NCBI GenBank assembly: GCA_012295275.1
Contig: CM022665.1
Coordinates: 38,489,795 to 38,524,794, forward strand
Direction of reading: 5' to 3'
DNA: 35,000 bases
Source: Chrysomallon squamiferum
Taxonomy: Eukaryota > Mollusca > Gastropoda > Neomphalida > Peltospiridae
In this document: piece after piece, positions 1 through 8,880 of the stretch
Layout: each line of letters opens with the position of its first letter
Numbering within the stretch: the stretch's first letter is position 1
Notes under the pieces: generated by a model
Seen by the model: only the letters and a program-made list of their open reading frames with translations
The model's database searches: none
Told to the model about the DNA's origin: nothing
Made by a program: the position numbers and the translations under genes

Positions 1-99
1 TTTTATATCAAGGTGTCTGATTTCCCTGGAAGGAAGTCTACGATTATCTTCACCACTATAATTTATAGTAACTCAGTATTATAATTGTGCTATTTTACG

Positions 100-570
100 A
101 CTTCTACTACTACTTCCATGACGACGACTACTACTGCTACGACTTCTACTACTTCCATGACGACGACTACTACTGCTACGACTTCTACTACTTCCATGAC
201 GACGACTACTACTGCTATGACTTCTACTACTTCCATGACGACGACTACTACTGTTACGACTTCTACTACTTCCATGACGACGACTACTACTGCTATGACT
301 TCTACTACTTCCATGACGACGACTATTACTGTTATTACTTCTACTACTTCCATGACGACAACTACTTCTGCTATGACTTCTACTACTTCCATGACGACGA
401 CTACTACTGTTACGACTTCTACTACTTCCATGACGACGACTACTACTGCTATGACTTCTACTACTTCCATGACGACGACTATTACTGTTATTACTTCTAC
501 TACTTCCATGACGACAACTACTTCTGCTATGACTTCCAATACTTCCATGACAACGACTATTACTGTTATA
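100..570. repeat. 39-bp minisatellite with 156-bp higher-order structure
   Basis: Twelve tandem units of 39 bp (the first is 42 bp) start at 100, 142, 181, 220 and so on, every 39 bp. Each unit has ACTTCTACT, TTCCATGACGACGACT and ACTGCTATG-type blocks. Four variant units form a 156-bp block at 220-375 that is repeated base for base at 376-531. The period is a multiple of three and the array has no stops in several frames. The + frame reads TSTTSMTTTTTAT-type 13-mers, a Thr/Ser-rich mucin-like peptide. No splice sites or flanking domain support a gene, so it is called as a repeat. Confidence 0.9.
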
Positions 571-590
571 ACTACTATACTTACATCTAT

Positions 591-653
<63 letters not shown>

Positions 654-915
654 CATTACTACATCTACTATTACTGCTACAACTATTTGTTTAAGGATTC
701 ACCTAAATTTATTTTACTACTACTACTACGACCACTACCACCACCACTACTATACTATTACTACTAGTACACCCACAGCTACTATTACTACTATTACTAC
801 TACTCCTACTACTACAACACTACTACGTTTACTACTATTAGTACGTCTGCTACTACTATTACTAATCTTACAACTGTTACTAATATTACAATAATAACCA
901 CAGTAGTTACTGCTA
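571..915. repeat. (ACT)n microsatellite and degenerate ACT-rich continuation
   Basis: A pure (TAC/ACT)n run of about 62 bp starts at 591. It is interrupted near 660-720 by a short unique segment, then continues as degenerate ACT/ATT/CAC triplets to about 915. The Thr-rich reading frame from position 85 runs on into this stretch and stops at 892-894, in a part that reads as Leu-rich low-complexity peptide. Confidence 0.85.
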
Positions 916-1360
916 CTGCTACTGTTACAACTTTTACTAACATTGCAATGACAACTGCTGCTAGAAAAACAGTAGCAACAACTACCACTGCGATGATTAA
1001 GGCTGTTAACACCAGCGATCCTAATTTAGAACATTTTAAAAAATTTATTACTGATTTCTGTTCTCAGTTTACCTTGAACAGACAACTCAAGTGTTATTTT
1101 GGTTATGTGCAAGTAACAACAACCACCATAACTACAGCAACCATAATAAAAAAGTTAAAAATAACAAAGAAGGAAGTACATGCTGTATTAAATTTTATGT
1201 AAATATCATTTTAAACATATATATAGAAAGAGGTTTCATTATTCAGTAATTCAAATACACGAGTATTATATTTTTTAAACAACAGTCTTCTTTTTAACAA
1301 GCGTTTCGCTGTTTTTTAAGACTTATTTCTGAGTGGTGTAGTTTTAAAACTTTTTTTTAT
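916..1360. other. AT-rich intergenic DNA
   Basis: This is unique AT-rich sequence with leftover Thr-codon-like triplets to about 990 and again at 1114-1145. An 84-aa ORF (948-1202) spans it. Its ends are Thr-rich low complexity and its middle matches no family I recognise, so it is not called as a gene. Confidence 0.5.
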
Positions 1361-1365
1361 ATAAA

Positions 1366-1398
<33 letters not shown>

Positions 1399-1440
1399 TA
1401 AAAAAAAAAAATTATAATTTTTTTTTTTTTTACATATCCA
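1361..1440. repeat. (ATT)n plus A- and T-runs
   Basis: A (TTA)n run at about 1367-1397 is followed by an A11 run and a T12 run. Confidence 0.85.
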
Positions 1441-1695
1441 TTTCATTCTGGCAATATCGTTTTAACAATAAATCAAACTGTATTTATTTTATATTCTTTA
1501 TATAAATCAGCTTCAAGGTTATCTTCTTTTACCTCTGCAGGTTTAGAGTCACAAATTCAGTGATGGACTATTTCCATGTTAATGGTAAAAGAGAAAACAC
1601 CTTCTGTTTACACTCCGATGTTGCATTTATGTATTAATACAAAGAAATGAATGAATGTTTGTTTAAAGATATACCTAAAATCATTTTCTTATTAG
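1441..1695. other. Unique intergenic segment preceding an ATT repeat
   Basis: This is AT-rich unique sequence with no coding signal. Its last ~37 bp (1658-1694) resemble 686-722, which flanks the (ACT)n tract; see findings. Confidence 0.5.
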
Positions 1696-1728
1696 ATATT
1701 ATTATTATTATTATTATTGTTATTGTTA

Positions 1729-1808
<80 letters not shown>

Positions 1809-1810
1809 GT
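1696..1810. repeat. (ATT)n microsatellite
   Basis: About 38 ATT triplets with a few ATTGTT variants near the 5' side, ending in GTTGTTGG. Confidence 0.92.
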
Positions 1811-1914
1811 TGTTGGCTAGTTTAATTGATTAACAGAATATATATTTTTATATGAAATTTCCTACACAAGGCAGCACATACCTCGGGTTGGAACAACTAA
1901 ATAGCACAACTGGG

Positions 1915-2042
1915 GAAAAAAAAAAAAAAAAAAAAACTAAGAGGAAAAGAAAAGAAACACCCTCCCCCCATAAAAAACACGACAAATAAACAAACAAAAC
2001 AAAAAACACCCTAAAAAAAAAAAAAAAAAAAAAGCAACAACA

Positions 2043-2129
<87 letters not shown>

Positions 2130-2216
2130 CAAAGAAAGAAAGAAACAAACACACAACACTGAAAAAACAACAAAAACAAAACAAACAAAACAAACGAAGA
2201 ATAAAAAACAATAAAC
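1915..2216. repeat. A/C-rich low-complexity tract with (CA)n and A52
   Basis: The + strand is almost wholly A and C with few G or T. It contains A-runs at 1917-1936 and about 2012-2032, (CA)n at 2043-2069, and an uninterrupted run of 52 A at 2069-2120. Poly-Phe/Val/Cys reading frames on the minus strand are artefacts of this composition. Confidence 0.9.
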
Positions 2217-2435
2217 AATCGTCAAACAGTAATGTGGCAGAATTATCATCCTTGATCTGTGCTTGCAGACAACAAACACAATTTTGGAAATACAGACAGT
2301 TCTATTATAAATATATTTTTCAATTATAATATATTTTTGACTGTTTAAAAAGTTTATAAAAAATAACAAGAAGTTCAGTTTTAGAAAGAAATATGGCTGA
2401 ACTTGTTTAATTTTTTCAAAAGTTTCTTCAATAAG

Positions 2436-2690
2436 GAATAACAGTAACAACAACAACAACAACAACAATAACGACAACAACAATAATAATAACAATAACA
2501 ATAACGATGATGATGATAATAATAATAATAAAGATGATGATGATAATGATAATAATGGTGATGATGAAGATAATAATGATAATAATGATGATGATGAAGA
2601 TAATGATGATGATACTGGTGTGATGATGATGATGATGATGATAATAATATTGATAATATCCTCCTCATCATCATTTTCATTATCATCACT
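2436..2690. repeat. Compound trinucleotide repeat AAC / AAT / GAT
   Basis: A (CAA)n run (about 2447-2490) passes into AAT/AAC mixtures and then (GAT)n/(GATAAT)n to about 2655. It closes with ATC-type triplets on the same strand (about 2660-2688). The opposite-strand Leu/Ser/His-rich ORFs are repeat artefacts. Confidence 0.88.
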
Positions 2691-2929
2691 TAACAAAAGC
2701 TGATAAAATAAAATGATTTAATCAACATTGGATTTAGGTCGGAAGCTGTACAGTGTTTGCGAGGAATGTAACAGTTGCTTGTATTTAGAATAATTCGTTC
2801 ATCTTTCACATGCAGCTCAGTTCACTGGGATGTTCGAGAAATATGTCAGCAAGTCACATCGTTGATAGTTGGAAAAAGTAAGTTAAATAAGTAGTATGTA
2901 ACTGAATGCTCCAGTGACTCCAGACGTAA

Positions 2930-3218
2930 TAAAAAAAAAGCCAGACGACAGGCGAAATTAAAACATAATAACTGAAAATAAAATAAAACCGAAACCACAC
3001 CAATACAAAAAACAAAAAAAAAAAAAAAAAAACAATAAAGAACCAAAAAAACCCCAACACACACACAAAAAAAAAAAACCCAACCACATCAACAAATGAT
3101 ATCAATGGAAAAAAACAAAACAAACAAACAACAAAACAATAATTAAAGAAAAACTAAAAAAATATAGAAAAAAGTAAAAATAAATAATATCTAATTGAAA
3201 AGAATGAAATCAAAACGA

Positions 3219-3250
<32 letters not shown>

Positions 3251-3388
3251 AATGAAACAAGAAGAAATGAAAGGGAAGTTTTAATTAAAAAAAAAAAAAA
3301 AAAAAAACAACAAATAACTATGCTTCCCGATTATAACGAATATTTACACATAAATAAATAAATAATAAATAAATAAATAGATAAATAA

Positions 3389-3420
<32 letters not shown>

Positions 3421-3445
3421 ATACATAATAATAAAAAAAAAAAAC
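2930..3445. repeat. A-rich low complexity with (AAAT)n arrays
   Basis: A/C-rich sequence at 2930-3180 is followed by (AAAT)n at about 3220-3252 and 3347-3424, with A-runs at about 3285-3307. About 240 bp of ordinary unique DNA (2691-2930) precedes it, without a gene. Confidence 0.85.
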
Positions 3446-4118
3446 CACTGTGGGCGCCGAGAGACCTTTGACGTAACACAATTCAGCTGTATTGAATTGC
3501 GTGCAAAGTAACAGACACTTTAAAAACAGAAAGAAACTCACAATAGTACAGCTTATAAAGACATGAACAGATAAATCTCGTGATTTCTCGTTTGTATGTT
3601 AACTGTATATATTGGACTCGCGAGCACCAGAGAGACAAAACTACTTGTGAGGTTGGCGTATTCCACAAAACACGTCATATTTTTTTATTTTTTTTTAAAA
3701 AGAAGGTCGACAAGTTATCTACGGCGATGATCGTTCTGGCGAAAACAAGGTCTTTTTACAAGCGATAAACACAGCGAAACAACGACAACTCGTTTGACAG
3801 CAGCTCAGTAAATCGCATTCCTAAAAGGGCCGGAGTTGGTGTCGCCAGAGCCTTCGATCTGTTGCTGATATCGTCTGTTTGTTTAGTGTAAATTTATGTC
3901 GTCGTCTTACAACAACAACAAACACCAACAACCCCTCAACTTACAAAACAATGTAGGGCGTTTTCACATATTGCTAAGCCTGTAATTACATATTATTACT
4001 TCTATTAAATGGATGCCTAATGTTGTTACCATGATAGCGTTACTGCCTTGTTAATCAGTCAGATATGTGGCTAAAGAAAGAGAGATTGATAGACTGATAG
4101 ATACATAAATAGATAGAT
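3446..4118. other. Unique upstream flank of the bHLH gene, distal part
   Basis: Composition changes sharply after the repeats: CpG dinucleotides and balanced bases appear (GGGCGCCGAG near 3451, GGGCCGGAG near 3828). Small ORFs on both strands (61-62 aa) overlap each other and match nothing. The segment may hold regulatory sequence for the bHLH gene; that is inference from position and composition. Confidence 0.4.
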
Positions 4119-4119
4119 C

Positions 4120-4120
<1 letters not shown>

Positions 4121-4199
<79 letters not shown>
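4121..4199. repeat. (GA)n microsatellite
   Basis: About 78 bp of near-pure GA dinucleotides, preceded by a short GATA-type run (4085-4118) and followed by GAAGAA triplets. It splits the bHLH upstream flank in two. Confidence 0.95.
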
Positions 4200-4708
4200 A
4201 GAAGAAGAAAAGAAGAATAAGAATAGCCCCCCCTTCCAAAAAAAAAAAAAGGGATTAAGAATTGCTGTTTATAACTTGCGAAGTTAAACAAATCGTGCCC
4301 ATCAAATAAAACGCCAGTGACTTTGATTTAATACGTGTAGTACAAAACAAACTCGCTAGCGCTCTAAACAACAGAACGTCTTCTGTAGCTGGTTACCCGC
4401 AGTGCGACTGTCGGCGATTTAATAAAACATTCAGTCGCTATGAATGGAGCTTTGCGACCGTACGAAACCTGCTCCTAACGGAGGACGTTTTATCTGCCGT
4501 GCCGAATTCTTGCGCGTACGTCCAACACGCTCGGTGGACTGAAAGCTACTGATCACTTCTCGCAAGACATTTCATTCATGGCTGTCCTATTTCAGTACGG
4601 GCAGTAGGCGGTGAATGAACGCCGTGTCACTAGCCATTGTATAATTTGATTGGGTGCTCATGTTTTAACAAAAAGAAGCCCCTGTGGTATTCCTCCAATA
4701 AAAGATCG
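4200..4708 (+). promoter_or_regulatory. Unique CpG-richer upstream flank, proximal part
   Basis: About 500 bp directly upstream of the TATA-like box has balanced composition and many CpGs (for example around 4380-4520), unlike most of the window. It holds no ORF, and I found no CANNTG E-box between 4261 and 4870. Position and composition make it the best candidate for the proximal regulatory region of the bHLH gene. Confidence 0.4.
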
Positions 4709-4715
4709 TATAAAT
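4709..4715 (+). promoter_or_regulatory. TATA-like box of the bHLH gene
   Basis: TATAAAT lies 157 bp upstream of the start codon, with a CCAAT pentamer just before it at 4695-4699. A TATA box here would place transcription start near 4740 and give a 5' UTR of about 130 nt. The sequence shows the motif; its use as a promoter is inferred. AT-rich DNA makes chance TATA motifs common, but this one sits in a locally CpG-richer unique flank at the right distance from a real gene. Confidence 0.45.
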
Positions 4716-4767
4716 CTTGCAAGACGGTGTAGAAATAGTTTTGCGCTCTGTTGACAGTGCGAAAAGG

Positions 4768-4847
4768 ATGAACCTAAGTTTTCTTTAGTGTTTAGGAAAG
4801 GGCGAGTGTTTGCTGAAGTACTGTGTATGAATGTGTTGAAAATCTAA
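4768..4847 (+). promoter_or_regulatory. Three short upstream ORFs in the presumed 5' UTR
   Basis: Three ATGs precede the bHLH start between the TATA-like box and the coding region. The one at 4768 encodes MNLSFL and stops at 4786-4788. The one at 4827 encodes MNVLKI and stops at 4845-4847, in the same frame as the main ORF. The one at 4831 encodes MC and stops at 4837-4839. If the mRNA starts near 4740, ribosomes meet all three first, which usually dampens translation of the main ORF. Whether they are in the transcript depends on the real start site. Confidence 0.4.
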
Positions 4848-4871
4848 AAAACATTTCTTTTTTTTATTAAC

Positions 4872-5570
4872 ATGGAAGAGAACGGGGATGCGACAGCGTC
4901 TGAAATTCAGACGACACTTTTTCCTATCCCTGACTTACAGTGTGGAGGATCGAACACCAATTCCAGTTCGACAGAAGACAAGAAACAGAGCAGTGACGAC
5001 AACAACAACAACAACGACAGCAACAGCAACAGCAACAACGAAGACGACAACGAATCTCTGAAAACAACGAAAGTGGAAAAATACAACTTGAGACGGATAA
5101 CTGTTGTCAACCGAATAGAGACAGAAAAAAAGTTGGCGCAGCCAAAACAACCGAAAGTAAAAGCGAAACCACCTCCTCTCAGCAAATATCGAAGACGAGC
5201 GGCTAACGCAAGAGAGAGGAATCGCATGCAGGAGATTAACTTGGCGTTCGAGGCTCTGAGGAACGCGGTGCCCAGTATTGACTCTGAAGTGCCAGTGTGT
5301 ACGCAGCCGAAAAACTCGACGAGTAACATGACAAAAATCACAACACTCCGACTCGCCATGAACTACATTCGAGCTCTGCGTCAGATTCTTGGACAGGAGG
5401 ACGACCTGGGATCCGACGCCTCTTCCACGAGGAGTACCAGCATCTCGTCCGGGGACGAGTCGTGTTTGAGTCCCTCCGACGTCGACTTCAACCCCTCGGA
5501 TTTCACTTCGGAAGGACTGTTACCGCTGGAAGCAGACGACATTCACTTATTTCCACATATTATTTCATAG
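4872..5570 (+). CDS. dei: Delilah-like bHLH transcription factor, single exon
   Basis: This is a complete 232-aa ORF. The start has a good context (A at -3, G at +4), and an in-frame TAA at 4845-4847 excludes an upstream extension in this exon. Residues 1-62 are acidic and Ser/Asn-rich, with an Asn run at 44-48 inside a D/N/S tract. Residues 92-110 are Lys/Arg/Pro-rich and probably a nuclear localisation signal. The bHLH spans about 105-173: basic region 105-119 with Asn112, Arg114, Glu115, Arg116 and Arg118 (NARERNR), helix 1 at 120-134, a long loop at 135-154, and helix 2 at 155-173 (KITTLRLAMNYIRAL). The C-terminus is Ser-rich and acidic. Group A bHLH proteins with this Glu/Arg signature bind E-boxes (CANNTG) in the nucleus as dimers with an E protein (Daughterless/E12). 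The KYRRR-ANARER start, the EIN-AFEALR helix 1 and the KITTLRLAMNYI helix 2 point to Delilah, known in Drosophila from tendon/attachment cells. NeuroD/Atonal-group relatives are the alternative. bHLH identity is near certain; the family is probable. Confidence 0.93.
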   Translation: MEENGDATASEIQTTLFPIPDLQCGGSNTNSSSTEDKKQSSDDNNNNNDSNSNSNNEDDNESLKTTKVEKYNLRRITVVNRIETEKKLAQPKQPKVKAKPPPLSKYRRRAANARERNRMQEINLAFEALRNAVPSIDSEVPVCTQPKNSTSNMTKITTLRLAMNYIRALRQILGQEDDLGSDASSTRSTSISSGDESCLSPSDVDFNPSDFTSEGLLPLEADDIHLFPHIIS

Positions 5571-6477
5571 CAGGTTTGTTTTGTTCATTTTTTCTTTTCA
5601 TTTTTGAGACCAGTTCAGTAGTGCTATGGTACTGAAACAGTGAAACATGCCTGCCTCGTTAAAACAAACAAAAATCTAATTCCAGGATAAAAATTAAAAA
5701 ACACACAAAAAACATCTTGTTCTAAGAGTTCAAGACATGGATATTTTTTGCGAAATATAGTATTTAGCTGCAGTCTTCTAATGAAAATAAAACAGAAGAA
5801 GTAGCAATGTTTTGTTGAAGGAAGTAAATAATTACGTTACACTTAAAACTCGTGATGTTCTTTCGCAGTTCACTGAGCTGGAACAGGATAATGTTTAAGC
5901 TGTTTCTGCAAGGAGGTGTAAAAAGGCGCCATGAAAAGAGCGCATGAAGACTAGAAATTCCAGCGCAGACTGAAAACAAATGTTTATGCATGTCGTTGGC
6001 CATAAACCTAGATGAAGTGAGATAACTATCTACTTTCAATGCCAGAGAATGTGGTGAGAAAACAAAAAAAAAACTGACGTTTCTTTCTTTACGAAAGATA
6101 ATTTATTCTTTACAAGAAATTCAGGGAGTCATCATTTCATTGCCATTGTTTTGTTAATATATCGGCCCCATGATCATATTTTTGTGTGACTTTGTAAAAT
6201 GCGCAACAGACTCATCCACAAGACTTGTCATGTCGATGGGAAAGCAGAATCGTAATTGCTTCCTAAACGTACACCCATGATTTAACTAATTTGGACCTTG
6301 TAAAATCCTTAATGATTGAAAAATGGTTTTGTTTTAAAAATCAGTTTGTATATATTTTCTGAGATATTTCAGATAAAGTTGTTCTTTTTTTTTTTTTTTT
6401 TTTAATATCCAAACATCATAAAGTGCAGTAATTTATTATTTACTTTTCATTATTTTATTTGTTTATGTGTTATAATC
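5571..6477. other. 3' flank / probable 3' UTR of the bHLH gene
   Basis: AT-rich unique sequence follows the stop codon. An AATAAA hexamer on the + strand at 5786-5791 is a plausible poly(A) signal giving a ~220-nt 3' UTR. A donor-like CAG|GTTTGT begins 3 nt after the stop (GT at 5574-5575), so a 3' UTR intron is possible but unproven. A T-run lies near 6387-6403. No other coding potential is seen; the 91-aa antisense ORF at 5764-6039 has no recognisable domain. Confidence 0.45.
5786..5791 (+). terminator. Candidate polyadenylation signal of the bHLH gene
   Basis: AATAAA, 216 bp after the stop codon, is the first canonical hexamer noticed on the sense strand downstream of the gene. The hexamer is common by chance in AT-rich DNA, so this is only a candidate 3' end. 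Confidence 0.35.
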
Positions 6478-6747
6478 TCTGATATTAAGCGTAATATCAT
6501 CTTCTGATGGTAAAGTGATCGTTGTCATCTTCTAATATTAAGCTTGTTATCTGATTTTAAGATTATTATCGTTTGATATTAAGCTTTCAGTTTTCATTTG
6601 ACATTAGACTTCTTACCATGAAGTGTTTATTAGGCTCGTTATTATCATCTCGTATATTCGTTATGTCATCTAACACTAAGTTTATTATTGAGCTTTGTTA
6701 TCATTGTCTGATATAAAGCTTGTCACCGTCTCCTGATATTAAGCGTT
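6478..6747. repeat. Decayed ~24-bp minisatellite
   Basis: About eleven imperfect copies of a CTGATATTAAGCTTGTTATC-like unit run head to tail. Good copies start near 6478, 6531, 6571 and 6709, with diverged ones between. Unit length varies from about 20 to 36 bp and stops break every frame, so it is non-coding. Confidence 0.75.
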
Positions 6748-7184
6748 AAAGTCTTAAGCCTACAGGAATGTCGTCCCTTCGATCAAGTTCAGTTCAGACT
6801 CGGTTTATTTCTCGTTTAGCTCGTTTTCATGATTAATTTTGTATCTTTGTAAATACTGCATACAAAACGATGTGTTATTCTTCGGGGAACGCGAGATCAA
6901 AGCCGCCTTACCTGTTCTCCAGCTCATTGTGGCCAAGGGGCCCTTCTCTCGCTAAATCAGCTGATTATTACTCTGTCAATATTTGCGAAAATCTGAAAGA
7001 AAATTCCCCACAGTCCGTTTTATTGCATTATCAGTGCAAAAGAAGTAGTCCGTCTCAGCTGAACAAGAAATACTCTGTAAAACGAGTGGCGCGTGTTAAT
7101 CTTGAAATCTGTCCAATTTACTCGTGAGTTTCTATTGTAGTGTGGTCAGCGTGAATGGAGACAAACTAACAGTCAGATGTTACA
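6748..7184. other. Unique block between two tandem arrays
   Basis: More balanced composition than the surroundings, including a GC-rich patch near 6895-6955 with CATTGTGG and GGGGCCC. An 85-aa + strand ORF (6870-7127) shows no recognisable domain. It could be an intergenic regulatory segment; nothing proves it. Confidence 0.35.
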
Positions 7185-7790
7185 GGATAAACAATCCGTG
7201 GATCAGCTGACCTCGCTTCTTTTTTTTTTTTTTTTTTTTTTTTCACCGAGTATTTTAAATATAACATGTTATTTTCATCCGGTTTACAGTTTCTGTACAA
7301 AAAAATCATAGGGTCCTATTTCTCTCTTACACCGGTCTCGGCCATACTGGCTGAATGTTTTAAAGTATTGTTCTTTTTTTTTTTTTTTTTTTTAATTAGT
7401 ATTTTTATTTTAAAATTAAATATTATTTGTTATAGATAAATAATTTTCAGGCCAGCCTCATTTTTTTCTTCTTCTTCTTTTTTTTATCTATGAATATTTC
7501 AGTATATCGTTTTATGATAATCTGGTTTACTGTTTAAAATTTTTAATTTCAAAACTGTTATTTGTTTCAGGATTATCAATACTTAAGCCGGACTAATTCT
7601 CTTTTTTTTTTTTTTCTAAACTCAGTTCAATACATCATTCTATTTTTATTTGGTTTATTCATTATTAATTTAATTTTAAAACTGTCACATGTTTTAGGAT
7701 ATACAATCTGTAGGTCATCTTCGCTCTTGTTTTGCTGAATATTTCAGTAGATCATGTTATATTTTTAATCTTAGTTATTAATTATTATCA
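7185..7790. repeat. Decayed tandem array, ~125-140-bp unit
   Basis: Four to five diverged copies share an order of blocks: GGATAnACAAT, a CT-rich/T-run segment, GAATATTTCAGTA, ATCATGTTAT, TTTGGTTTA, AATTTTAAAACTGT and GTTTNAGGAT leading into the next copy. Clear copy starts are near 7185, 7434, 7570 and 7697, and 7570 to 7697 gives 127 bp. The T-runs (7220-7243, 7376-7393, 7603-7615) sit at matching places in the unit. Confidence 0.65.
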
Positions 7791-8244
7791 TTAGTTGATG
7801 ATGATGATAATGATGAAATACCTAATAATATAAAGTGAAAGAAAGTAAATGAAAAAACATCTACTATTAGGTTCTTTGATCGTGGAATAAAATTAAAACT
7901 TAAATAATCTGTGTACAAAAAAGTTTTCCTAACTAAAAGTGCTGGGAGATACCACTCCCCGAAATCACATGCATATCTTTCAATTTTAAAGTACAAGGTT
8001 AACTTCATAACCAGTGCGAAATGAATATGTATATGGCACCCAAATGACCATGTGAATTTTGGCGCCAAAACACATGACTGGTTTCTTTTAAAAAGCTTCT
8101 GTTTGAGAGTAGTGAGCCGTCGCGAGCAGACAAGATGATTTCAGAGTGATAAATGTAAAACTATTAAAGTTGCTGGTCTAGAATGTACACAGTTACAGTG
8201 TAGAAAATAATTATGTTTGTGGAGAGAGACAGAGATAGCTACAA
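7791..8244. other. Unique block with an E2F-type palindrome
   Basis: AT-rich at first, then more balanced (8055-8140), with a CpG-rich GCCGTCGCGAGC patch near 8117. It contains the palindrome at 8057-8070, listed separately. The 96-aa minus ORF (7778-8068) matches no family. Confidence 0.4.
8057..8070. promoter_or_regulatory. Perfect palindrome TTTTGGCGCCAAAA, E2F-like
   Basis: The 14-bp sequence reads the same on both strands and contains TTTGGCGC on each strand, which fits the E2F/DP consensus TTTSSCGC. The match is direct; function is inferred, because no gene is seen next to it. Confidence 0.4.
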
Positions 8245-8342
8245 ACATTCATACATATATACATACATACATACACACATACATACATACATACACACAC
8301 ACATATACATACACACATATATTTATACATACACATATACAG

Positions 8343-8377
<35 letters not shown>

Positions 8378-8392
8378 TATATATATACAGAG
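8245..8392. repeat. (ATAC)n / (AC)n / (TA)n compound microsatellite
   Basis: Begins with ATACATAC tetranucleotides, passes through ACACAC/ATAC mixtures, then a pure (AT)n run at about 8342-8368 and ACACACATAT. Confidence 0.9.
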
Positions 8393-8880
8393 AGAAAGGG
8401 CGGAGTCTAATCTTGTGTGTTTGACTATTGAATATACGTCTCCATTTATAATAAAAATATAACTAGAAAGCCAAAAAAAAAAAGGAGATTAATGCTTTAA
8501 AATGCAGGATTGTGATTCACTTCGGAAATATTACACATCTCCTTACGTCAATAAATAACATCTTACGATTATTATATTCACTGGTAAACAAATTTTGTCG
8601 CTGTATTGCGGGACGCCTTCTGATTTTTTTTCTCCAACTCCTCCTCGCTGAAAGATGAATTATTTTCTATTTGTCGACTCTCGTAATGTCACAAATAACA
8701 GAATATCTGTCGCAGGTACACACAAAATGATGACGTTCCGAAACACACGAGTAAATGTGAGACCTGTCGCTAGCTGACAAGCGAAATACAAAATGTTGGG
8801 ATGTCCTAGCAGTCGTTACTATTAATCACGTCTTCTGAATCTTACGCATAATTTCATTCATTCGCTTCTTCACTCACATC
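8393..8880. other. Unique intergenic DNA
   Basis: Mixed-composition sequence with no ORF of note and no recognisable element; a short A-run lies near 8474-8484. Confidence 0.45.

Noticed and set aside
100-570. Regular 39-bp repeats considered as a CRISPR-like array
   Set aside because: There are no unique spacers; units are contiguous tandem copies, and the window is eukaryotic.
85-894. 269-aa Thr/Ser-rich mucin-like ORF
   Set aside because: A stop-free triplet repeat gives open frames on both strands regardless of coding; there is no signal peptide, flanking domain or splice evidence. Kept as a repeat, with the mucin idea noted in a finding.
4606-4623. GGCGGTGAATGAACGCC, reminiscent of miR-124
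   Set aside because: The conserved 5' seed part is absent and no hairpin precursor is evident.
4907-5359. 150-aa antisense ORF across the bHLH coding region
   Set aside because: It is the reverse shadow of the bHLH exon; its Leu/Ser runs come from the AAC/AGC tract and it has no domain.
8213-8462. Tyr/Ile/His/Thr-rich + strand ORFs
   Set aside because: Translation of the ATAC/TA microsatellite.
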